NCBI GenBank assembly: GCA_016186945.1
Contig: JACPKR010000020.1
Span: forward strand, 61,031 to 125,030
Source of the DNA: Deltaproteobacteria bacterium
GTDB lineage: Bacteria > Bdellovibrionota_B > Oligoflexia > Oligoflexales > Bog-1112
Direction of reading: 5' to 3'
Length of the DNA: 64,000 nt
The notes under the pieces: model-generated
What the model was told of the DNA's origin: nothing
Seen by the model: the letters and a program-made list of their open reading frames with translations, nothing else
The model's database searches: none
Program-made: the position numbers and the translations under genes
Part shown: positions 25,442 through 33,585 of the stretch, in pieces
Layout of the letters: every line of letters starts with the position of its first letter
How positions within the stretch are numbered: position 1 is the stretch's first letter

Positions 25442-27139
25442 GACATCGAGTCTTTTTCTCTTCACGCTGATGGACAGATTACGTTTGATGAGGCCATCAC
25501 TCAATACTTAGCTGAAAAGATTGCCAATGCGCACATTAAAATCCAAAGTTCAACTCAGTCACCGAACCTACAACTCACCAACGATAGTATCTTCACATAC
25601 ACCTTTACTGCTAATGGTATTCCGGTTTGCTTGAACGAGGTCAAAGCAGCTTCAATATCCGGCATGACCATCTTGCTAGGGGACTTACCTGCGGTGGAAA
25701 CCGAGGTTTTTTCCACAGACTGGCCTGATTCGTCTGAAAGTGTGCAACGATCCCTCGCCAGTTTAAGCCAGACTTCGTCCTCTTCGTTTCAAGTCCTGAA
25801 AAAGGAGCGTTGTTATTTTCCCAACGAAGGGACTCTTCACCCCGTCTGGAATCTCATCCTTAGCATAAACTCCCTTCCCTATGAAACTTGGGCGGACTCG
25901 GAACATACTTACAAAGTGTCCCGACTCTTCTTTGATCTGAGTGAAGACGTCCAGGGCAAGGTGCAAGCTTACGAGGCAAATCCCAAAGAGTCCAAGCTTC
26001 AGACGTTTCTAATTGGTCTGATCGGAGATGGCACCTTGACGAGCCAGTTTTTTACGACGGACCCTTCCCCATCGAGTTCTGGCGTTTCCCGAGCGCGATC
26101 AGACACCCATGAATTCATCTTCTCTCCTGACAGCGAATATTTTCCCGAGGCATCCGTATTCGCCCATGTCAGTAGCATGTATGATTATTTTGCATCACTT
26201 GGCTATACGTGGGAAGGGGGGAAGCCTCTCACAGTACGCATACACGCTACGATCAATGATACAAAAAATAATGCACTCTACCAACCTTCTGACGGAACTT
26301 CGTTACAGAGACCTATCATCATTATCGGGGACGGGGACAATATTGTATTCCAGAATCTTGCGATCGATTCGGACGTAGTCTCCCATGAATTCGGACACCA
26401 TGTCATCTTTAGAACGGTTAAGGAAACGACGGGAGAATCTCTTATCCTTCATGAAGGACTCGCCGACTATTTCACCTTCAGCAAACATGGGGACACGTGT
26501 CTAGGGGAGTCGATCTGCGTTCCTGATGCGGATAGCGGTTGTTACGTTGCGGGACAGTGTTTGCGAACAGGTGACAACCCTCTGGTATTTCAAGGCGACT
26601 CCTATCTCAAACTCGACCCTCATTTGAAGGGGCAGCTTATTTCAGGGTTTCTTCTTGATCTTCACAGCAAGATAGAACCACGAACCGTCACGAAAACTGT
26701 TTTCAGCTCTCTCGATCTCCTGGTTAAAAACAGCGGAATCGAACACTTCTTGGTTTCCCTCATGCTGATGGACTACAAGCAAAATGCAGGGAACAGTGCC
26801 TGCGTGATTTACGAAAGCGCTATAATGCGAGGTTTCAAGCCCCTGTTGAAGAACGTAGACTGTGCTGATCCGCAAACTCTGAAAGCCTCGCGAGATGCCA
26901 ATACTCTGACTACAGAAGAAAAACCAGAACCACAAAAGAAGGACCCTGTGAAAGTTCGTTGCGGAAAAATCGCAGGTATAGCATCCCATCAGGGAGAAGA
27001 CTTCTCACTGGCAATTCTGTTCCTCTTTTTCCCGCTCTGTGTTATGGCTATAGCATTTGGGAAAAAGAATTTTTTGAGAGGACCTTTTTTGAAAAAAAGT
27101 TCCCCTCCACGCCTCCCCCCAAAAAACTTTAGATATTGA
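25442..27139 (+). pseudogene. Thermolysin/fungalysin-like metallopeptidase gene broken at its 5' end by repeat B2
   Basis: The only start codon in frame is TTG 25631, yet the frame is clearly coding back to about 25436 (DIESFSLHADGQITFDEAI) where it runs into repeat B2. Residues after 25600 (NGIPVCLNEVKAAS, ISGMTILLGDLPAVE) resemble the FTP/PepSY propeptide of thermolysin-like enzymes. The zinc motif SHEFGHHVIF with the third ligand in LHEGLADYF marks a gluzincin. Near the end CGKIAGIASHQGE plus FSLAILFLFFPLCVMAIAFG looks like a MYXO-CTERM-type sorting tail. The last 25 residues and the stop come from repeat B3. Without a signal peptide the product could not be exported, so I call it a pseudogene; a TTG-initiated 502-aa ORF remains possible. 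Confidence 0.6.
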
Positions 27140-27149
27140 AGTTTTTGAA
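27047..27149 (+). repeat. Family B repeat, 3'-truncated copy B3
   Basis: GCTATAGCATTTGGGAAAAAG through CCCCCCAAAAAACTTTAGA and GAAGTTTTTGAAA. It ends exactly at the tatD ATG. It encodes the last residues and stop codon of the upstream peptidase frame. Confidence 0.8.
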
Positions 27150-27968
27150 ATGGCATATTACGTAGATGTTCACACTCACCTCACTCACCCTGAGTTTCAA
27201 GACGACACCCAAGCTGTCATCGAAAGAGCGGAAAAAAAGGGCCTGAGGGCCATTGTAGTCAATGGCCTCGAACCCCAATCCAATCGCCAGATCCTGAAAC
27301 TTTCAAAACAATATCCCATTGTGAAAGCAGCACTGGGCATTTACCCTATTGAGGCGGTCAACGAAATTTTGCCGCCTGACTTCAAACTCCCCCTCCAGCG
27401 CTTCTCAGTTCGACAGGAAATCGATTTCATCGCAGACTTGGCAAGAGCGGGAGAACTCATCGCAATCGGTGAATGCGGAATGGACGGCTATCACCTGGAC
27501 CCCCACACCTTTCCAAGACAAGAAGAAGTCTTCATCGCCCTCCTGAGTATTGCTCAAAAAAACGACATCCCTGTGATTGTCCACAGTCGCAAATGTGAAA
27601 CGAGAATTCTAGAGATCCTCGCTCATTATAAAGTTCGAAAGGCAAATCTCCACTGTTACACCGGTAAGATCAAAGCGGCAGTTCAAGCTTCCGAAACCTA
27701 CGGCTGGTGCTTTTCGATTCCTGCCAACATCGCCCGTGTCCAATCTTTCCAACTGTTAGCGGCAAAACTTCCAGAAGAAAGTCTCCTGACGGAAACAGAC
27801 GCGCCTTATTTATCCCCCCAGCCAGGAACACGTAACGAGCCTGCCCATGTATGTCAAACGATCGAGCAGATTGCAGGATTGCGCGGATGGCAGCCTGACG
27901 AGGCAAAAGAAAAGGTTTGGAAAAATTACGAAAGGTTGTTTATGGGGAAGTCGGCTTCGCCACCCTGA
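27150..27968 (+). CDS. TatD family metal-dependent hydrolase
   Basis: A 272-aa TIM-barrel protein with the first metal-binding motif VDVHTHLTHPEF, IAIGECGMDGYHLD, PVIVHSRKCETRILEIL, NLHCYTGK and LLTETDAPYLSPQ. These are the TatD signature residues of a Mg-dependent 3'-5' DNA/RNA exonuclease or D-aminoacyl hydrolase family. YcfH/YjjV-type members are close alternatives. ATG 27150 directly abuts repeat B3, which therefore forms its 5' leader; no Shine-Dalgarno is visible there. Its 3' end overlaps the convergent neighbour by 29 bp. Confidence 0.9.
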   Translation: MAYYVDVHTHLTHPEFQDDTQAVIERAEKKGLRAIVVNGLEPQSNRQILKLSKQYPIVKAALGIYPIEAVNEILPPDFKLPLQRFSVRQEIDFIADLARAGELIAIGECGMDGYHLDPHTFPRQEEVFIALLSIAQKNDIPVIVHSRKCETRILEILAHYKVRKANLHCYTGKIKAAVQASETYGWCFSIPANIARVQSFQLLAAKLPEESLLTETDAPYLSPQPGTRNEPAHVCQTIEQIAGLRGWQPDEAKEKVWKNYERLFMGKSASPP

Positions 27969-28548
27969 TCTCTGCTGACTCTTTCGGGCCTGGAAATCCA
28001 GCTACCACACTCAAGACAGGTTCTCCCCACTTATCGCGGAATGTTTGAGAAGACATGCCCTCAAGCGTCAGGATGTCTGACGTGCCCGTTAGAGTTCCTC
28101 GTACCTCCATCGTGCCAAGGCTTTCTTCAACCCCCGGATCAAAACGCTGGTTGATGACAAGCTTAACTTGATAAACCTTGGATTCCTTCCGCCAGGAAAA
28201 GGGTACGGTCTGCACGTGGAATTTGTTGAAATAAAAATGGTTTGGCTTGGTGAGCTTGGCCCTTAGCGTATAACGCATGGTCGCCCCAGCGACGGAACTC
28301 GCGACCTTCTTGCCCGCCCCATCCTGTTTTACAGACTGAAAGGGAGTGAGGCGCAGACCAATACGCACCCGAGGATCATCATCTTTCAGGGGTTCGTCAA
28401 TTTTTCCTACGCTTTGAAAAAATTTGTTATGTTTCTCAATTGTTTCTTTCAGCGAAGGCTTGTTCTTTTCGGCAGCTTCGGCATACTCAACCAGAAGGGC
28501 GATAGGGGCAAAAAATAGCAGAGTTAAATACGGACGCCAAGCAGCCAT
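27940..28548 (-). CDS. Hypothetical periplasmic protein
   Basis: A 202-aa protein with a signal peptide (WRPYLTLLFFAPIALLVEYAEA) and a charged Lys-rich linker. The mature part is predicted beta-rich (VRIGLRLTPFQSV, TMRYTLRAKLTKPNHFYFNK, YQVKLVINQRFDPGVEE). No family recognised. It overlaps tatD convergently by 29 bp. The 268-bp gap upstream, shared with manC, contains repeat B4. Confidence 0.6.
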   Translation of the reverse strand: MAAWRPYLTLLFFAPIALLVEYAEAAEKNKPSLKETIEKHNKFFQSVGKIDEPLKDDDPRVRIGLRLTPFQSVKQDGAGKKVASSVAGATMRYTLRAKLTKPNHFYFNKFHVQTVPFSWRKESKVYQVKLVINQRFDPGVEESLGTMEVRGTLTGTSDILTLEGMSSQTFRDKWGEPVLSVVAGFPGPKESAEIRVAKPTSP

Positions 28549-28638
28549 AGTTTCACTCCCAAGCTTTCATTTCAGTTTGATTATACCCTTAGGTTCGTAA
28601 TTCGTGCCCAACACCAAGCTGTGGTAAAATGCGGTCCT

Positions 28639-28800
28639 TTAGTCTTTGGGAAAAAGAATTTGTGGAGAGGACCTTTTTTGAAAAAAAGTTCCCCTCCACA
28701 CCTCCCCCCAAAAAACTTTAAATACTGAAGTTTTTGAAAAGGGGCTTGGGGAAATAACTTTTTTCAAAAAGTTTGTCCCCAAATTTTTGAACACTACAGT
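28639..28800 (+). repeat. Family B repeat, full-length copy B4
   Basis: Left end TTAGTCTTTGGGAAAAAG, right end GAACACTACAGT, about 160 bp. It contains the small internal hairpins GGACCTTTTTTG/AAAAAAAGTTCC and AACTTTTTTC/AAAAAGTT. It lies directly before the manC-type gene, so that gene's promoter must lie in or before the repeat. Confidence 0.85.
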
Positions 28801-28817
28801 AACCCTCTTTGCCACTC

Positions 28818-29948
28818 ATGATGGAGTTGAATGTGACAAAAGATCACCCACCGGTATTTGCAGTTATCCTCGCAGGGGGAAGTGGAACCAGGTTCTGGCC
28901 ACGATCGCGAAAACTGTTACCTAAGCAGCTTTGCAAGATCAGCCACCCCGACAAAAGCATGCTTGAACTGACGCTGGAACGTCTCGACGGGTTCATTCCG
29001 TCCGACCACAGACTCATAGTCACCCATGCTTTGCAGAAGCAAAAGACTTCCGCAATCGTCGGCAAAAAATGCCTAAGCATACTCGGAGAACCTCTTGCAA
29101 GAAACACGGCTGCGGCCCTCGCTCTGGCAGCACTGGAAATTAAGCTGCTCCATCCGGAAGAAAAGGAGGCAGTCATGATATCTCTCCACGCTGACCATGT
29201 TATTCGAGACAAACTCGCTTTTGTGGAAACATTAAAGAGAGCTATCGTCGTTGCTCAAAAAAACTATCTAGCTCTCCTAGGCGTCATCCCTACGTCTCCA
29301 GAAACCGGCTACGGCTATATTCAAAAAGGAGGCTCTCTCAATATCCCCCAGGTCGCAAACTGTTTTTCAGTTCTTAGTTTCAAGGAAAAGCCTGGACGCA
29401 CTCTTGCCGAACAGTATCTTGCTGAGAGGGCGTTTTACTGGAACAGTGGTTTATTTGTTTGGAAAGTAGACAAAATCTTGCAAGAATTCGAGAAGTTCCT
29501 CCCTGTCCTCCTGAATCCTCTCATGACGTATGCCGACAAGTTGAAATCCGAGGGTCGTACCTTTTCCCAACTCACTGACGCTGAGTTTTTGCCCCTCTAT
29601 GAAAACCTGCCTGAGATCGCTATTGACCACGCTATCTTGGAAAAAAGTAAAGACATCGCGGTTGTGGAGTGCGGTTTTGATTGGCAGGATATCGGTGCTT
29701 GGACCGCACTCCCTCTAGTTATTCCCGAAGATGCTCAGGGCAATGTTGTTCAAGGTGACAACGTGCTCCTGGACACGAAAAACTCAATCATTTGCTCTGA
29801 CTCTTACCTTGTAGCCAGCATTGGGATTGAGGACCTTATCGTCGTAGTCGATAAAGGTTGTGTGCTTGTGTGTAAAAAGGAACGAGCGCAGGACGTAAAG
29901 CAAATTGTTAGCGAGCTGAAAAAACGGGGCTTGGATAAGCTCGTCTAG
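28818..29948 (+). CDS. manC: Mannose-1-phosphate guanylyltransferase
   Basis: A 376-aa nucleotidyltransferase making GDP-mannose for surface polysaccharide. The N-terminal LAGGSGTRFWPRSRKLLPKQ binds the nucleotide; SLHADHVIRD, FKEKPGRTLAEQYL, FYWNSGLFVWK and DWQDIGAWTAL are family hallmarks. It lacks the C-terminal phosphomannose-isomerase domain of the bifunctional type, so PMI is needed elsewhere. I prefer ATG 28818 to the TTG at 28809. Confidence 0.92.
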   Translation: MMELNVTKDHPPVFAVILAGGSGTRFWPRSRKLLPKQLCKISHPDKSMLELTLERLDGFIPSDHRLIVTHALQKQKTSAIVGKKCLSILGEPLARNTAAALALAALEIKLLHPEEKEAVMISLHADHVIRDKLAFVETLKRAIVVAQKNYLALLGVIPTSPETGYGYIQKGGSLNIPQVANCFSVLSFKEKPGRTLAEQYLAERAFYWNSGLFVWKVDKILQEFEKFLPVLLNPLMTYADKLKSEGRTFSQLTDAEFLPLYENLPEIAIDHAILEKSKDIAVVECGFDWQDIGAWTALPLVIPEDAQGNVVQGDNVLLDTKNSIICSDSYLVASIGIEDLIVVVDKGCVLVCKKERAQDVKQIVSELKKRGLDKLV

Positions 29949-29950
29949 CT

Positions 29951-31090
29951 TTACAAACGGTAACCGTATAGGTTTTTAAGTCCGGTGGAGAAATAGACAC
30001 TCTGCTCGAAAAAGATCGGACGTGTCGCTACCCGTCCCCCGATAAAATCTCGCCACTCCAAGGAACCTGTCGTGTTGAGCGCCAAGATATCTCCCTCGGA
30101 CGAAGCGACCAGTATATACTCTTCCGCGGCAGAAATTGATGTGACTGGAATCCCCAGCTTTTCAATCCACAGCGGTTTTCCCGTTGTTATATTGATGACT
30201 CCGACGTCCCCGTTGACTGTTCCCACATAAAATCGTCCTTCCCGAAAATCAGAGTCCGCACAAGACCCGGTTAATTCGTTCACAGACCAGAGCAGAGATC
30301 CTTCGTTTCCTGTTTCCAAGGAAATAGCTCCCACCAAACCGTCGTAACGACAGAACGCTAGCAATTTTCCAAGGGGGACCATTTTGCCCATAACGTCGTG
30401 AAAACGCCCGCCCTGGTCCTGCGGATTACGGCGCCAAAGCAACGCGCCACTTTTGGCATCAAGAGACAAAATTTCGCCGGTAGAAATTCCAAGATAAACC
30501 TTATTCAAATAAACAACGGGGGGGACCAAATTCTGCAGCCGTATTCCTTCCGGCAGTTCGGGGTCATGGAGCCACTCGATGCGACCTTCCTGAAGATTGA
30601 CCGCATAGATTGTCTGGTTTGCTGTGACAACATACAAATAGTAGTTGTCCTTAACCATGGCTCGGGAAGCAAAGGAATTTAATTTCACTTTCCAGTTTGT
30701 CTTACCGCTGTGAATATCCACCTTCATTAAGGTCCCATCCAGCAAGCCGAGGTAAACAAACTCACCGAGAACAAGGGGAGGAGCACTTAGAATTTCATCG
30801 GTAGGCAAAACCCATTGCGTCTGTCCATTCCTCAAAGAAAAGGCAATGACTCGCTTATGGTCAGGGGCACCCACAAGGATACCTCCTTGTTCGGCCCACC
30901 CCGCAAAGTCTATGGCGCCTAAGGGCTTGTCTCGATCAACTTTGCGAGAAAGCTCTATCACTCCCAGTCGAAAGGGCCTTTTCTGCCTTTTCACGAAGTC
31001 GGGAAGGTAAGAAGGCTGCCCCTGGTATGGCTGTATTGCTGAGGCAAGGGAAGCAGAAAGAAAGATTCCGGAGAGAATTAAACACTTCAT
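29951..31090 (-). CDS. bamB: BamB-like PQQ beta-propeller protein
   Basis: A 379-aa periplasmic protein with signal peptide MKCLILSGIFLSASLASA and repeated propeller blades (IAFSLRNGQTQWVLPTDE, MKVDIHSGKTNWKVKL, YAVNLQEGRIEWLHDPE, LSLDAKSGALLWRRNP, VINITTGKPLWIEKLG). BamB is a BAM-complex scaffold for outer-membrane protein insertion. Unlike enteric BamB no lipobox Cys is seen at the cleavage site, so it may be soluble. Adjacent yfgM supports the assignment. Start ATG 31090 (MKCL) is chosen over 31111 because it begins the signal peptide. Confidence 0.78.
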   Translation of the reverse strand: MKCLILSGIFLSASLASAIQPYQGQPSYLPDFVKRQKRPFRLGVIELSRKVDRDKPLGAIDFAGWAEQGGILVGAPDHKRVIAFSLRNGQTQWVLPTDEILSAPPLVLGEFVYLGLLDGTLMKVDIHSGKTNWKVKLNSFASRAMVKDNYYLYVVTANQTIYAVNLQEGRIEWLHDPELPEGIRLQNLVPPVVYLNKVYLGISTGEILSLDAKSGALLWRRNPQDQGGRFHDVMGKMVPLGKLLAFCRYDGLVGAISLETGNEGSLLWSVNELTGSCADSDFREGRFYVGTVNGDVGVINITTGKPLWIEKLGIPVTSISAAEEYILVASSEGDILALNTTGSLEWRDFIGGRVATRPIFFEQSVYFSTGLKNLYGYRL

Positions 31091-31107
31091 AAGCAATTGT
31101 GGTCCTA

Positions 31108-31824
31108 TCACAACAAAGCTTTCACTGCTTGAGCCTGTCGAGCTTCTGGAGTCGCACTATGGCTGGTAATGATGAGATCGAATGTCTGAGCGGCTTCTTC
31201 CTTCAGTCCGGAGAAGAACTGCAAGCGACCTTTCACAAGAAGTGCTCGGGGGATAAACTCATCTGTTGCGATTCGCAGAAGCGTTTCCGCTTCCTGCAAA
31301 GCCTCTTCATAGAGTTTCAAGTCCTCCAAAACCCCCATATACATCAAGCGAACCTGTACCTGATAAAAATCGACACCAAGCGAATGCGACAGTATCTTTG
31401 CAAGAATATCTGCGGCCTCTGTCAGCTTCCTTTCATCTAGGAAAATTCTAGCAGCAAACAGCCCTGCTCTCCAGCCTTCTGGTTTCGATGTGTATTTTTG
31501 GAAAAACTCTAAATATTGGGAGTGCGAGGCTTTATGGTCTGCATTGAGTGTGGCAAGTTCATCTCGCTGTTCCTTTTCTGCCAGCGCGAAAGTCTCCGCC
31601 TCCTTCGCGAAGACTTGGTCGATGGTCAGCAGCTCTGCCTTCCTCTTTTCGCCCTGCCATTGCGAATAATAGTGCCAGCCCCCTGCTGCCCCTAGAAGCG
31701 AGAGGAAAGCTGCCATGATGACCAAGGCGACGACCTTTCGGTCTTTCACCCACTCGACGCTAGAGAAGAAGAGTTCCTGCAGAAAATCAGGTCTTTTTAA
31801 ACGCTTTAGTGTCTTTTTATCCAC
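31108..31824 (-). CDS. yfgM: YfgM-type membrane-anchored TPR protein
   Basis: A 238-aa protein: cytoplasmic basic start (KKTLKRLKRPDFLQEL), one transmembrane helix (VVALVIMAAFLSLLGAAGG), then a periplasmic TPR-like helical domain (GLFAARIFLDERKLTEAADI, LEDLKLYEEALQEAETLLR). In E. coli YfgM binds SecYEG and periplasmic chaperones and is encoded directly before bamB, as here (17-bp gap). The GTG start at 31824 has AGGTAGG upstream; the longer ORF (from 31989) is only repeat A7 read through. Confidence 0.78.
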   Translation of the reverse strand: MDKKTLKRLKRPDFLQELFFSSVEWVKDRKVVALVIMAAFLSLLGAAGGWHYYSQWQGEKRKAELLTIDQVFAKEAETFALAEKEQRDELATLNADHKASHSQYLEFFQKYTSKPEGWRAGLFAARIFLDERKLTEAADILAKILSHSLGVDFYQVQVRLMYMGVLEDLKLYEEALQEAETLLRIATDEFIPRALLVKGRLQFFSGLKEEAAQTFDLIITSHSATPEARQAQAVKALL

Positions 31825-31854
31825 GTTCCTACCTTTGCAAAGGACTGATCGTAG

Positions 31855-31985
31855 CCGCTTGTGGCAAAAAGGGAGAGGGGGGGTTGGGGGGGCGAGGGAA
31901 CCGTCGCTCCCCCAATGGATTTCTTGGAGGAACCAGCTGCGCAGTTTCCTCCAAACCACCTCCTTGCTCCTTGCCACAAGCGCAT
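31855..31985. repeat. Family A repeat, long copy A7 (minus orientation)
   Basis: CGCTTGTGGCAAAAAGGGAG at the left, a G-rich run, TCGCTCCCCCAATGGATTTC, the CTTGGAGGAACCAGC hairpin, and CTTGCCACAAGCG at the right. The ends pair as TIRs of the TTGTGGCAA subtype. It lies between divergent yfgM and the GspE-N gene. Confidence 0.88.
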
Positions 31986-32045
31986 ACAAGCTGTGATACT
32001 ATAAGCAAAAGGAACCTTTTCAAAGCAAATTTCGGTAGGATCTCG

Positions 32046-33401
32046 ATGGGAAGCTCCAACCTTGCCAATTTCCTGATCGCAGACGGCATCCTCACCCCGA
32101 AACAAGGGTCAATGCTCACCCATTCCTCGGGGAGTAACAGTGGCGCCTTTGCTAAAAGCGTTGTGGCAAGCGGCGCCTTGAACGAGCAAAACCTTGCTCG
32201 CTATATTGCCAAGAAGACTAATTTTCCCTTCAACCGCAAGCTGGTCATACAACCGCGGGGCCGCGCGGAAAGTATCCTCCCGCTGCCCTTTATAAGAAAT
32301 CTTGAAATCATTCCCATGAGCATCGAGGGAAATTCCCTAACCGTGGCAATGGCAGACCCTCTTGACCAAGGCGTGATGGAACAACTACGCTTTTTCACAG
32401 GCATGAAAATAAAGCCCGTGGTTGTAACGTTCTCAGCCATTCTTCGTTCTTTGCAAAAGCAAATCCCGGACTTTGAGCTTAGCCCCCCACCCCTTCGTGA
32501 GACAAGCCCTACCACCCCTGCAAAAAAGAAACGAAAAAAGAAAGTTAAGAAGAAAGTTCAAAAATCCGCTGCCCCCGAAGCTCCTGCCTCGAATGACGAA
32601 AACGCCATGCAGCTCGCTGAAAGTGAAGAACCCTCGTTGCGAAAAGCTGAAGAAGAGGGTGAAGAAAGTCCCGGACTGACAGAAGAGTTAGCCCCCGACA
32701 TGACAATGGACGAGCTACTCGGTGACAAAAAGATGGCACCGGAAGAGGAAACAAAGGCCGCACACGAAGAAATGACGACAATCGCCGAAGTAGAGGAGGC
32801 AGCAGCCCCCCTTGTGGAGGGAATTGACGAAACGCGAATTCCTCCTCCTGAAATGGCCCCCGAACCAGAAGTAGAGGAAGTCGCCGCTGAAGCAGCAAGC
32901 CAGGTTGAGATAGAAAGCCCGGCTGAAATGCCCAGCCCGCCTTCCTTCCAGGTTGACCCTGCGCTTGGCTACCTAAACCACGCAATAGCGATTACAAACC
33001 TCTCCTTCTCCAGCGACGCCTTGGCGGCAGCAGAACACGGCTTTATACACGCGGGGATCCCTGACGGTGCCGTCTTTCGACTCGATGAGAAGGCTCCTCC
33101 CTCCCTCGTCCTTCAATGGGGAGGCCAAAAGGCGGAGCATCCCCTTTCTTCGCCTCCTCCGGAAAACACCCGTCCTTTTTTTGCGGAAAGCACCCGGGAC
33201 GCTTGGATTCCCGTCAAACAGCCTCCAGGAGAATGGACGTTTTTTCTGGGAGAAAACCTCACCCCCCTTCTTGTGAAACTTAGAGTTAAGGAAAACGACT
33301 TCGCTGCTGTGGCAAGTTGGAGAGACGACAAACGTAACAATTCCTCCCTTCTTAAACTGTCTATGAAGCTCCTCGAAGAACTCATCAAAAAACTCGGATA
33401 A
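32046..33401 (+). CDS. GspE/PilB N-terminal (MshEN-like) domain protein without an ATPase domain
   Basis: A 451-aa cytoplasmic protein. Residues 1-140 match the N-terminal domain of type II secretion/type IV pilus ATPases: FLIADGILTPKQGSMLTHSS, VVASGALNEQNLARYIAKKT, then LPLPFIRNLEIIPMSIEGNS and LTVAMADPLDQGVMEQL. In several relatives this domain binds c-di-GMP. A Lys-rich stretch (KKKRKKKVKKKV) and a long acidic Glu/Pro/Ala linker (about 160-300) follow, then an unclassified globular C-terminus of about 150 residues. No Walker motifs. It may be a stand-alone c-di-GMP or pilus regulator (inference). Start ATG 32046 lies after repeat A7. Confidence 0.7.
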   Translation: MGSSNLANFLIADGILTPKQGSMLTHSSGSNSGAFAKSVVASGALNEQNLARYIAKKTNFPFNRKLVIQPRGRAESILPLPFIRNLEIIPMSIEGNSLTVAMADPLDQGVMEQLRFFTGMKIKPVVVTFSAILRSLQKQIPDFELSPPPLRETSPTTPAKKKRKKKVKKKVQKSAAPEAPASNDENAMQLAESEEPSLRKAEEEGEESPGLTEELAPDMTMDELLGDKKMAPEEETKAAHEEMTTIAEVEEAAAPLVEGIDETRIPPPEMAPEPEVEEVAAEAASQVEIESPAEMPSPPSFQVDPALGYLNHAIAITNLSFSSDALAAAEHGFIHAGIPDGAVFRLDEKAPPSLVLQWGGQKAEHPLSSPPPENTRPFFAESTRDAWIPVKQPPGEWTFFLGENLTPLLVKLRVKENDFAAVASWRDDKRNNSSLLKLSMKLLEELIKKLG

Positions 33402-33404
33402 AGG

Positions 33405-33546
33405 TAATGCGTAAGCCACTTGGGGCAAATAGGGAGAGGGGGGTTTGGGGGGGCGAGTGAAGCGTCGCCTCCCCCGGATTTCTTGGAGGAACCAGCTGCG
33501 CAGTTTCCTCCAAACCACCTCCTTGCCTCAAGTGGCTTACGCATTA
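33405..33546. repeat. Family A repeat, full-length reference copy A8 (142 bp)
   Basis: It begins TAATGCGTAAGCCACTTG and ends CAAGTGGCTTACGCATTA, near-perfect terminal inverted repeats of about 24 bp. Inside are a G-rich strand (GGGAGAGGGGGGTTTGGG), the hairpin GAGTGAAGCGTCGCCTCCCC and the hairpin GGAGGAACCAGCTGCGCAGT. It has no coding capacity, so it is MITE-like; the terminal TA dinucleotides would fit TA-target insertion. Confidence 0.92.
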
Positions 33547-33585
33547 TGCCGACACGAAAGCCGGGTGAAATTGGAAAGTTCTGCT

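Noticed and set aside
25234-25443. 70-aa ORF spanning repeat B2
   Set aside because: Most of it is the repeat itself; only the first 15 residues belong to the broken peptidase frame.
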